Shown here in pieces: positions 1 to 6,046 of a stretch of 7,126 bases of DNA; within the stretch, counting starts at the first letter, position 1; every line of letters starts with the position of its first letter. The position numbers and the translations under genes are program-made. Origin of the DNA: Oscillospiraceae bacterium (GTDB lineage: Bacteria; Bacillota_A; Clostridia; Oscillospirales; Acutalibacteraceae); the NCBI GenBank assembly GCA_003519645.1, contig DOWI01000260.1, positions 1 through 7,126 of the forward strand. Reading direction: 5' to 3'. The notes beneath the pieces were generated by a model that did not search any database, had not been told where the DNA came from, and was given only the letters and a program-made list of their open reading frames with translations.

Positions 1-1030
1 TGCTGGATAGCGGAGCTGTGGGAACTTTTTTCCCGTTAACTATAACACTGCCGCTTCTAAGCTCACCGTATGAAACTCTTTGAGAAAAGGACGTTGCTCC
101 GCTTTTATCCACAATATTTGTATATATATCCTTGTCAGAAACAGCGGTTTTTGCTGCCATGTCCTCATCAAGAATGGGAATGGGAATGCCTATACCTACA
201 AAAAGCGTTGTTCCGTATTTCTCATAAACCGCAGCTCGAATATACTTGGCAGACATTTTCTTCATATCGCCTATAAGTGAAAGCGTTCCGGCCATACTGA
301 CCGGTGTACCGTTTGGCATACGCTCCTGACCGGGATCATGCTGAGTACCCTGGTATGCCACATAACCTTGAGTTCCACCTAAGAACACCCTCGTTCCAAT
401 CCCGATAGTTCGGTATTCCGGATCATTTAAAAGCGGGCTAAGCTGACCTGATGTACAGTATGTGACATTTCCGAATTGCGGAAGCAGCGTGCCCATATAT
501 GTGTAAATTGTTTTATCAGTGGAATTAGTGCCTGCGGGGTAATTCTGATAACAATTTCTGGGGTTAAACATAATCGCCTGGTTCACGTTGTATTTGTTTA
601 TTGTAGCCGTTATGTTTTTCCTCGGGTAACAATCCGTTCCATAGCTTTCTGCATATAACCGGATGTCCTTTCCGCTGATAAAATCCTCAATAACATGAGC
701 GCCGCCATACGCCATTCCTTGGCTTTCGGAAAGCTCAGTAGCACCTATATATGCATCAACGGCAGCAATGCCCGCATATGCCATAACATCGTTAAGCCAT
801 ACCTTTGTCATACGGATTGGAGGATTAGAGTGTCCAAAATTAATGAATGCTCCACTAGAGCACATAGGACTGAATGTTCCCGTGGTAACTACATCAACTT
901 TCTGTGCAGCCTTTTTTGTGCCAATTTCCTCAACAATACCGATCATTTCCTCGGCAGTGACTACAACAGCTGTTCCTTGCTTAATTTTTTCGTTAATTTC
1001 TTCAATAGTTTTCACATTTATCGCCCCCAT
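1..1030 (-). CDS. Homocysteine biosynthesis protein, HcyBio/DUF39 family (3' end outside window)
   Basis: My reading of the minus strand gives 343 uninterrupted codons from ATG at 1030 to the left edge. Visible family features are an N-terminal helix followed by a VVTAEEM stretch, the VVTTGTFSPMCSSGAF block (Cys57), a TDCYPR motif (Cys134), an FNPRNCYQNY motif (about 155-164), and Gly-rich VFLGGTQGYVAYQGTQ. These match DUF39, the family of archaeal MA1821. That protein, with a NIL/4Fe-4S partner, supports homocysteine formation from aspartate semialdehyde and sulfide. From memory, MA1821 needs two cysteines spaced like Cys57 and Cys134. The C-terminus and any CBS domain or ferredoxin partner gene lie outside the window. 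The protein should be cytoplasmic; no signal peptide is seen. The start is uncertain: ATG 1030 has only a weak AAGG upstream, and GTG at 1015 after a run of G is possible. The exact role in this bacterium is inferred. Confidence 0.88.
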   Translation of the reverse strand, partial: MGAINVKTIEEINEKIKQGTAVVVTAEEMIGIVEEIGTKKAAQKVDVVTTGTFSPMCSSGAFINFGHSNPPIRMTKVWLNDVMAYAGIAAVDAYIGATELSESQGMAYGGAHVIEDFISGKDIRLYAESYGTDCYPRKNITATINKYNVNQAIMFNPRNCYQNYPAGTNSTDKTIYTYMGTLLPQFGNVTYCTSGQLSPLLNDPEYRTIGIGTRVFLGGTQGYVAYQGTQHDPGQERMPNGTPVSMAGTLSLIGDMKKMSAKYIRAAVYEKYGTTLFVGIGIPIPILDEDMAAKTAVSDKDIYTNIVDKSGATSFSQRVSYGELRSGSVIVNGKKVPTAPLSS

Positions 1031-1110
1031 AGCCTTGACATTTATCAAAAGCCCAAGTTAGCCAAAACTCAGGATTTATACATTAACAATGAATACAAAC
1101 TTTTTTGAGT

Positions 1111-1139
1111 ATTATAACATAATTCGCCACCGTATGCCA
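1111..1139 (-). promoter_or_regulatory. Likely promoter of the DUF39 gene (extended -10)
   Basis: Read on the minus strand, bases 1119-1111 are TGTTATAAT: a perfect TATAAT -10 (1116-1111) with the TGn extension. Seventeen bases upstream is a poor -35 (TGGCAT, 1139-1134), which an extended -10 can tolerate. Transcription would begin near 1104 and give a leader of about 75 nt. I see no known riboswitch or T-box core in that short leader. Confidence 0.6.
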
Positions 1140-1157
1140 TTAATATTCTTAATCCAT

Positions 1158-1186
1158 TTGTAACCTATTTTTTTGGAAAATATGCT
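1158..1186 (+). promoter_or_regulatory. Possible promoter of the motor operon
   Basis: TTGTAA (1158-1163) is followed after 17 bases by TATGCT (1181-1186), each matching the sigma-A consensus at four of six positions. An overlapping alternative -10, TATACT at 1186-1191, fits better as a hexamer but has no -35 at good distance. Either would give a leader of about 120-130 nt before the TTG start at 1321. The site lies back to back with the promoter of the DUF39 gene. Confidence 0.4.
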
Positions 1187-1202
1187 ATACTATTTTTAAT
1201 GT

Positions 1203-1258
1203 AATGCTTGTACCTGATTATAAGCATTTTCTTTTATTAGCATTCAATAAACAGGTAT
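1203..1258 (+). promoter_or_regulatory. Leader hairpin with possible H-type pseudoknot
   Basis: AATGCTT (1203-1209) pairs with AAGCATT (1222-1228) across a 12-base loop and is followed by TTCTTTT, which resembles a weak intrinsic terminator. The loop holds TACCTG (1211-1216), complementary to CAGGTA at 1252-1257; that crossing pairing would make an H-type pseudoknot. A second AGCATT at 1239-1244 could compete for the first arm. The element sits between the predicted promoter and the ribosome site at 1303-1311, where an attenuator would be expected. The pairings are visible in the sequence; a regulatory role is inference and chance is possible. Confidence 0.25.
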
Positions 1259-1302
1259 GGCTTTCTTTGAATCAATAAGGTATCAATTTGCCTAAAAACT
1301 TA

Positions 1303-1323
1303 AGAAAGGTGTGAGTTTTATTG
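1303..1323 (+). promoter_or_regulatory. Ribosome binding site that decides the TTG start
   Basis: AGAAAGGTG at 1303-1311 lies nine bases before TTG at 1321. The next in-frame ATG is codon 16-17 of this frame, inside the first membrane segment and without a ribosome site, so TTG at 1321 is the best-supported start. Confidence 0.7.
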
Positions 1324-2799
1324 TTAGACACACCTAAAAATGTTTATCTGCAGGTTCAAGGCTTTGGAATGGTTATTATTGTTACTACTTTAATTGTTTT
1401 CATTATTTCTTTTGCTTTCAATCTAATCATTCGAAAAAAATATATTATAATTTTGGAGGATCTGCTGGATTGGCGCCGCAGAAAAGAACGAAGCTTTCAT
1501 TCAGACATCTTAAACAAAATAATTGAAGATTACATAAATACAGCTAAAGACTGCTTAAGCGAGGTAAATACTCAGGCAATAATTGAAAAAAACTTTAGTC
1601 TCCGACTTCGTGGCATGGCCTTGGGAGAGCGCTTTATTAAAAATACAAACTCGCTTTTAATTGCCCTTGGTCTTTTTGGTACTTTTGTTGGCCTCACAGC
1701 TGCTGTTGCTGAGCTTGCAGGCATCTTTACAAGTATTGAATTTATTGAGCTTATTGAAAGCACCGGCATTAATGAACTGTTAATGCGCCTTGTAGCTTCT
1801 CTTGAGGGTATGTCGGTGGCTTTTGTAACAAGTCTTGTGGGGGTTGGATGCTCAATTATTAATACAATTTTTCTGTCTGTCGTAAACGCAGAAGAGAGCA
1901 AGGAAAACCTCATGGTTCAAGTTGAAGAATATCTTGACAACCATCTGTCTCTGTTTGTTTCAAAGGATAAGGAAACCGAATACACAATGATGAACAACAT
2001 CCTTAAGGAAACATTTATGGAGTTTGGTGACAAAATCCAGGCATCTCTTAAGTCAACTGTTGAAAGCTTTGGAGAAAAGCTTACAAATGTTGTTATGGAT
2101 GTAAACGTCTCGAGCCAGGCACTTGATACCACTGTCGATAAATTTGACAAATCTCTAACAAACTTTGGTTCAAACATGAGGGATTTAAATGAGTTCAATT
2201 TGAACATGCGTAACAATATAGAGAGAATGGATGTTAATTTTATTAAGGTTACCGAGGCTTTAACAAAATCCTCCGATATCGTAGTAGAAAACTATAATAG
2301 CATCGAAAGCTTTTCCAATAATATACGTGAAGCTGCTGATGAAATGTCCACATTTAACAGGCAGCTTGTAAGCGACATTAGCCAGCTCATAGGTGATGTT
2401 TCCTCGACGGTTCAGGTTGTGGAAGGGCTTGCCGGTTCCATGAACACCAATATGCAGCAGCATACAAGAGACTTGGAAATATATCAAGAGAATTTTACAA
2501 ACCTAATGTCAAAGCTCAGCAGCGAAATAAGCGGGCTTGGAAATCAGGCTGCAGTTTCTTTTTCAAAATCCCTCTCAAACAGCAGTGAAGAACTTAATAG
2601 ACAAATGAAGCATTCCATGGAAGACAGTATGAAAGATATTATTCAATTGCTTGATAAATTCCGTGAAAATCAGGGATTGTTTGCAAAAACAATAGCTTCT
2701 CTCCCCGATCAGATACTCACTTATAATGAGGTGGCAGTGGCCAGGATTGACCGCTTGATGTCTGAGCGCAAGGTTGAGGAACCTTCAACGCCCGAATAG
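1321..2799 (+). CDS. MotA/TolQ/ExbB-family ion channel subunit with long cytoplasmic tail (ZorA-like)
   Basis: This 492-residue protein has membrane segments at about 14-36, 110-134 and 160-188. The second carries the family signature GLFGTFVGL (117-125); the third is Gly-, Ser- and Thr-rich, as in ExbB, TolQ and ZorA. Residues 190-492 form a long, mostly helical, Ser/Asn/Thr-rich segment with methyl-accepting-protein-like periodicity, predicted to project into the cytoplasm. TolQ and ExbB are about 230 residues and MotA about 260-300; a tail this long is typical of ZorA, where five copies surround two ZorB copies in an ion-driven rotary motor. The stop is 29 bases before the OmpA-domain gene, so the two are co-transcribed. 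It starts with TTG after a good ribosome site. The family and motor architecture are well supported; the ion used and the process driven are unknown. A Zorya role is not shown, because zorC, zorD and zorE are absent here. Confidence 0.85.
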   Translation: MLDTPKNVYLQVQGFGMVIIVTTLIVFIISFAFNLIIRKKYIIILEDLLDWRRRKERSFHSDILNKIIEDYINTAKDCLSEVNTQAIIEKNFSLRLRGMALGERFIKNTNSLLIALGLFGTFVGLTAAVAELAGIFTSIEFIELIESTGINELLMRLVASLEGMSVAFVTSLVGVGCSIINTIFLSVVNAEESKENLMVQVEEYLDNHLSLFVSKDKETEYTMMNNILKETFMEFGDKIQASLKSTVESFGEKLTNVVMDVNVSSQALDTTVDKFDKSLTNFGSNMRDLNEFNLNMRNNIERMDVNFIKVTEALTKSSDIVVENYNSIESFSNNIREAADEMSTFNRQLVSDISQLIGDVSSTVQVVEGLAGSMNTNMQQHTRDLEIYQENFTNLMSKLSSEISGLGNQAAVSFSKSLSNSSEELNRQMKHSMEDSMKDIIQLLDKFRENQGLFAKTIASLPDQILTYNEVAVARIDRLMSERKVEEPSTPE

Positions 2800-2811
2800 C
2801 GAGCTTTTGAA

Positions 2812-2831
2812 AAGGAGGTCTTGCTTTTATG
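2812..2831 (+). promoter_or_regulatory. Near-consensus Shine-Dalgarno of the OmpA-domain gene
   Basis: AAGGAGGT at 2812-2819 is a full match to the anti-Shine-Dalgarno and stands about ten bases before ATG 2829. It is the strongest ribosome site in the window and supports both the chosen start and a Firmicute origin. Confidence 0.8.
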
Positions 2832-3809
2832 AAGGCACGAACCCGTAATTTTAAAAAACATGAAGAACCACATAATTATTGGCCATCCTTTACTGATATA
2901 ATGTCCACAATAGTTCTTGTGCTTTTTTTCCTTGTGTTTATTGCTTATTTGCAACAGATTTTAACTGTATCTGCATGGAATCAGAAGCTTGACGAGAAAA
3001 AGAGTGAGCTCTCGTCAATGAATGATGAGTTGAAAAAAGCCGGTGATTCTCTGGAATTAAAAAAACTTGAGATATCCGAAAAGGAAGATGCAATTCGAAT
3101 AATGGAAAGTGAAGCTGAAAATTTAAAAGCGGAGGTTGAGCAGGGAAAAAGAGAGCTTACCATATCAATGGAAAAGCTTTTGGAGCAGGAAAAAATTATT
3201 GCCAACAGTAACCAGGAACTGTCCGATTTGAGGGCTAAGCTTCAAAATATATCCGTACTACGGTTGAACATTTTAAAACAAGTGAAGGATTCGATTGAGG
3301 ACGAAATCGGAACATCTACCACTCCTGACGGTGAACCGCTGGTTGATATAGACAACAACGCTAATCTTGTTATCAATAACAGCCTCTTATTCGCAAAAAA
3401 ATCTTCTGACATATCTTTAGAAGGTCAGGCTCTTCTTAGCCGATTTGCAGTTGCATTTGAAAGAATTTTGGATGACGTTAGCATCCGTGATTATATTGAT
3501 TCTATCAACATTGAAGGTCATGCGGACATTGATGGCACTTATCAAAGCAACTACGATCTTTCATGTGCAAGAGCCTATTCGGTTATAAACACTATGATGG
3601 CGAAAAACCCTAAGCTTGAAACAAAATATGGCTCATATTTTGCAGCAACAGGTTATTCATATTTCCGCCCAATTGATCCGGGAACAACAGAAGCATCAAA
3701 GACGAAAAACCGAAGGATCCAGATATCTATCACGATTAAAGACACCCATGTCCAGAAAATTATTCAAGAATATTTGGATGAAACACAGACAAATATTGAA
3801 AATCCATGA
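2829..3809 (+). CDS. MotB/OmpA-family peptidoglycan-anchored motor subunit (ZorB-like)
   Basis: This 326-residue protein has a short basic cytoplasmic N-terminus, then W18-P-S-F-T-D23 leading into one membrane segment (about 24-42). MotB and ZorB place their ion-carrying Asp at the same spot, so Asp23 is the likely ion-binding residue. Residues about 50-145 are a charged heptad coiled coil. An OmpA-like domain fills about 170-304: EGHADIDG (229-236), then N241, D243-L-S245 and R248-A, and NRR at 294-296. In OmpA the equivalent Asp and Arg bind diaminopimelate of peptidoglycan. There is no signal peptidase site, so the membrane segment is an anchor. The OmpA domain separates it from ExbD and TolR. 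The coiled coil is long compared with classical MotB and could span the gap to a Gram-positive wall. It is translationally linked to its neighbours, with gaps of 29 and 16 bases. The architecture is strongly supported; the cellular role is unknown. Confidence 0.87.
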   Translation: MKARTRNFKKHEEPHNYWPSFTDIMSTIVLVLFFLVFIAYLQQILTVSAWNQKLDEKKSELSSMNDELKKAGDSLELKKLEISEKEDAIRIMESEAENLKAEVEQGKRELTISMEKLLEQEKIIANSNQELSDLRAKLQNISVLRLNILKQVKDSIEDEIGTSTTPDGEPLVDIDNNANLVINNSLLFAKKSSDISLEGQALLSRFAVAFERILDDVSIRDYIDSINIEGHADIDGTYQSNYDLSCARAYSVINTMMAKNPKLETKYGSYFAATGYSYFRPIDPGTTEASKTKNRRIQISITIKDTHVQKIIQEYLDETQTNIENP

Positions 3810-3825
3810 AACTAGGGGAGATTAC

Positions 3826-4773
3826 ATGCTTGATCAGGAGCTTTTGGTTGATATCCGTATAATTAAATTTCAAGGCTACATTCGAAGAAAACCAAACCGC
3901 CCATTCGGCTATTATGGCTTGGGGGTTCAATATATGCTGTCAGGAAAACCTGCATTGGCCGACAAGATGTTTATGCAAGCAATTAAACTCGATCCCCTAT
4001 ATATTCCCGCACTATTGGGGAAGCTTGAAGTTTTCCTTGCGGAAAAACGCTTTACCGCCGCTGCACGGTATTTTAACAAACACAAGGATTTATTCTGTAA
4101 TAAGAAAATAAGTAAAAAACGCATACATCGCATGGTCAGTCGTCTTTATATGTCTAAATCCTTAAGTAGGCGTGGGAAAAGCATTGTTTCGCAGTTTTTG
4201 TTAAAAGAAAATTTTATTACCTTAAATAGAATTTATAACAAAACTAAGGATAATCTCGTTGCAAACATCCTTTTGTCTGCATTTTGGCTTCAAGATTCCA
4301 GAGTAGATGAAAAAGCCATTAAGCTGTACCGATATTGTATAGAGCTTGATGAAATATCTGATAAATTAAGATGGGATTTGCTTCAGGTTTTGTCTAAAAA
4401 GGAACCGGACTTACTTCAAAGCAAAAAAATCGCCGGTTTGTTTTCCGCTATTCCTGAAAACGCTTATGGTAAAGATTACGCAGACTTTCTTTTAACAACT
4501 TTCATTTATTCCGGGGATCAAAAAAAGGCCATTGATGCATTTTCCAGCTTTGAAACAAGGCGTATAATACCATGCAAAAAAAACTTATGGCATTACCTTT
4601 TCTTTTGTAGAGAATGGAATATTTGGGATTCCTCGCTTACTTATTGCTGTCAAAAGCTTTTAAGTACCGGCTGGGTTGATGGCCTTCTTACATCAACCAT
4701 AAAAGAGTTGAATAGCAGAGGTCTGTGGGAGAGATCCCGTGAATTTGATCAAATCTTTTTGCTTTATTCCTGA
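3826..4773 (+). CDS. TPR-like protein of the motor operon, function unknown
   Basis: This 315-residue soluble protein starts at ATG 3826, five bases after GGGGAG (3815-3820) and 16 bases after the previous stop. The frame is open further upstream, but that part overlaps the OmpA gene and lacks a ribosome site. Residues 26-57 fit a tetratricopeptide repeat (Y-Y-G-L-G, then ADKMFMQAIKLDP); 59-90 looks like a second (PALLGKLEVF, RFTAAARYF). Weaker helical pairs appear at about 145-176 (AIKLYRYCIELDE) and 219-245 (KKAIDAFSSF). The rest is Lys-rich, helical and poorly conserved to my eye. There is no signal peptide, membrane segment, nuclease, helicase or nucleotide-binding motif, so it does not correspond to ZorC, ZorD or ZorE. 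TPR folds bind proteins; an obvious but unproven idea is that it docks on the cytoplasmic tail of the channel subunit. Confidence 0.75.
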   Translation: MLDQELLVDIRIIKFQGYIRRKPNRPFGYYGLGVQYMLSGKPALADKMFMQAIKLDPLYIPALLGKLEVFLAEKRFTAAARYFNKHKDLFCNKKISKKRIHRMVSRLYMSKSLSRRGKSIVSQFLLKENFITLNRIYNKTKDNLVANILLSAFWLQDSRVDEKAIKLYRYCIELDEISDKLRWDLLQVLSKKEPDLLQSKKIAGLFSAIPENAYGKDYADFLLTTFIYSGDQKKAIDAFSSFETRRIIPCKKNLWHYLFFCREWNIWDSSLTYCCQKLLSTGWVDGLLTSTIKELNSRGLWERSREFDQIFLLYS

Positions 4774-4777
4774 ATGC

Positions 4778-4905
4778 GCTGCAAGCCCCAACGACTGCAG
4801 CTTCCTGGTGCGTACCACAGGAGTGTACCCATTGGAACGCTCCCCCTGAAGGATAACCCCAACACCAGAACGTACCACAAGCCGACCCGTAAAGCCTCCC
4901 GCTGC
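4778..4905. ncRNA. Candidate structured RNA or mobile-element remnant, strand unresolved
   Basis: Three helices nest inside one another: GCAGC (4797-4801) with GCTGC (4901-4905); CTGGTG (4805-4810) with CACCAG (4863-4868), extended by two T-A pairs across a bulged C; and GGAGTGT (4820-4826) with ACGCTCC (4837-4843). A competing helix, GCTGCA (4778-4783) with TGCAGC (4796-4801), closes the left edge. On the plus strand the outer arm runs into TTTTC. Two imperfect copies of the order CCCCAAC...CGTACCACA occur (4786-4819 and 4857-4879). The GC jump and nested pairing suggest a small RNA or the structured end of an insertion element, such as an IS200/IS605-type guide RNA read on the minus strand. 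I do not recognise a named family. Confidence 0.35.
4786..4879 (+). repeat. Two imperfect direct copies of CCCCAAC...CGTACCACA
   Basis: CCCCAAC occurs at 4786-4792 and 4857-4863, each followed by CGTACCACA (4811-4819 and 4871-4879). The gap between the two words is 18 bases in the first copy and 7 in the second. This looks like a decayed tandem duplication or two equivalent strands of a folded RNA. Confidence 0.55.
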
Positions 4906-5050
4906 TTTTCTGTGACATCTGAATGGTAACGAAAAGTCACTTCTCATTTTTCCCGGTAGTGATCGTATTGTCTTTATGTTAACACTATGTTAAAGTGAAA
5001 TGTAGGGACAAATGGTAGTTTTATTTTTGTTCATTAAAAGGAGTTTTTAT

Positions 5051-6046
5051 ATGCTTACTGAGGAAATCGGAATTAAAATTTTTGCCGGAAGTTCAAGTAT
5101 TAAATTTGCTGAAAAGATGTGCAAGCACTTAGGCACTGAGGTAGGGAAATCACAAACAATCACCTTTTCAGAGGGTAATACATTTGTGAAAATTCTTGAA
5201 AAAGTCCGTGATAAAGATGTTTATATCGTTCAAACAATCGGAGTTAAGCCGAATGATGATTTTATGGAGCTTTTGTTCTTAATAGATGCTTTCAAAAGAG
5301 CAAGTGCAGGTTCTATTACAGCCATTATTCCTTATTTCAGCTACGCAAAGGGAGATAAAAAGGATGAACCGAGGGTCTCCATAAGAGCCAGGGTGTGTGC
5401 AGATTGCCTTGAAATAACCGGAGTGGATAGAATCATTACCATGGACTTGCATAGTCCTCAGATACAAGGGTTTTTTAAGAAGCCGGTTGATCATTTATAC
5501 GGAATGTATCCTTTATGCAATTATATAAGAACAAAGAATATAGAGAATATGGTTGTTGTTTCTCCAGATGCCGGGTTTGCCAAAAATGCCAGAAATTTTG
5601 CAAACCTTTTGAAAGCCCCTGTTGCAATCGGTGATAAAACGAGGTTGTTCCATGATGAGAACGCCGAGGTTTTGGGGATCATTGGTGATGTTAAGGGCAA
5701 AAATGCGGTAATAGTAGATGATTTTACTATCTCGTGCGGTACTTTGATTGAAACCGCCCGCATACTAAAAGAGCATGGCGCAGAAAAGATTTATGCTTGC
5801 GTTTCTCATGCTCTTATACGCGATAGGGGACTTAAGTCATTATCTGAAAGCCCCATAGAGGAGCTTGTGATTACAGATACGGTTGAAAATCCTCTGGCCT
5901 TTGCGCACCCTAAGGTAAGGGTAGTATCAGTTACCAAGCTATTTGCCGATGCGGTAAAGATCATCCATAACAAAGAAAGCTTAAGCCGTTTATTTGATGA
6001 TATCGGCACGCATTTCGATAAACACTCCTGCGCACCAAATCAGTAA
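5051..6046 (+). CDS. prs: Ribose-phosphate diphosphokinase (PRPP synthetase), divergent paralogue
   Basis: This 331-residue protein has the full class I PRPP synthetase layout; the enzyme makes PRPP from ATP and ribose 5-phosphate for nucleotide, His and Trp synthesis. Visible blocks are KIFAGSSS (9-16), the ATP region YFSYAKGDKKDEPR (95-108), MDLHSPQIQGFF (131-142) with the metal-binding His134, VVVSPDAGFAKNAR (168-181), and catalytic-loop Lys196 and Arg198 (DKTR). The ribose-phosphate loop is unusual: DDFTISCGT (223-231) where the norm is DD-x-x-D-T-A/G-G-T, so the third Asp is Ile227. The usual R-Q of the ATP site reads K-G. These changes suggest a paralogue with altered kinetics, regulation or activity; a second, canonical prs probably exists elsewhere. 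ATG 5051 follows AAAAGGAG (5036-5043) by seven bases; an upstream in-frame ATG at 5012 lacks such a site. It is probably transcribed separately, 277 bases after the TPR gene. Confidence 0.88.
   Translation: MLTEEIGIKIFAGSSSIKFAEKMCKHLGTEVGKSQTITFSEGNTFVKILEKVRDKDVYIVQTIGVKPNDDFMELLFLIDAFKRASAGSITAIIPYFSYAKGDKKDEPRVSIRARVCADCLEITGVDRIITMDLHSPQIQGFFKKPVDHLYGMYPLCNYIRTKNIENMVVVSPDAGFAKNARNFANLLKAPVAIGDKTRLFHDENAEVLGIIGDVKGKNAVIVDDFTISCGTLIETARILKEHGAEKIYACVSHALIRDRGLKSLSESPIEELVITDTVENPLAFAHPKVRVVSVTKLFADAVKIIHNKESLSRLFDDIGTHFDKHSCAPNQ

Larger units (their letters stand above)
4774..5050. other. Intergenic region between the TPR gene and prs-like gene
   Basis: The left half (to about 4920) is roughly 55% GC, far above the flanking genes, and holds a foldable block described separately. 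The right half is AT-rich and contains the inverted repeat TCACT (4937-4941) / AGTGA (4958-4962), the palindrome TGTTAACA (4978-4985) and a further TGTTAA at 4989. I find no convincing -35/-10 pair for the next gene and no classic T-tailed terminator for the operon before it. Two open frames on the minus strand here have no ribosome site or recognisable protein. Confidence 0.6.

Noticed and set aside
695..1108. Plus-strand open frames over the DUF39 gene, including 768-1061
   Set aside because: They are antisense to a well-conserved minus-strand protein and have no ribosome site or recognisable product.
1321..3809. A bona fide Zorya anti-phage system
   Set aside because: The motor pair resembles ZorA/ZorB, but no zorC, zorD or zorE follows, and the neighbours are metabolic genes. 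Only the architecture is supported.
1321..3809. Flagellar stator MotA/MotB or TolQ/TolR, ExbB/ExbD
   Set aside because: The channel subunit shows three rather than four membrane segments and a tail far longer than in any of these; the partner has an OmpA domain, which TolR and ExbD lack. No flagellar or Tol/Ton genes are adjacent.
3616..3825. An upstream extension of the TPR protein by 70 residues
   Set aside because: It would overlap the OmpA domain in another frame, lacks a ribosome site, and the extra residues are basic shadow sequence; ATG 3826 has GGGGAG at the right distance.
4778..4801. Intrinsic terminator of the motor operon
   Set aside because: The GCTGCA/TGCAGC stem is short, has a 12-base loop and no T run after it.
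4688..4947. Small minus-strand proteins of 76 and 84 residues
   Set aside because: They overlap the 3' end of the TPR gene and the structured GC-rich block, have no ribosome site and match no protein family I know; base pairing explains the region better.
5012..5050. Start of the PRPP synthetase at ATG 5012
   Set aside because: It has no good ribosome site and adds a hydrophobic stretch foreign to the family; ATG 5051 follows AAAAGGAG and gives the usual N-terminus.
4774..5050. PRPP (ykkC-type) or c-di-AMP riboswitch upstream of prs
   Set aside because: I could not find the conserved core sequences of these classes in the region.
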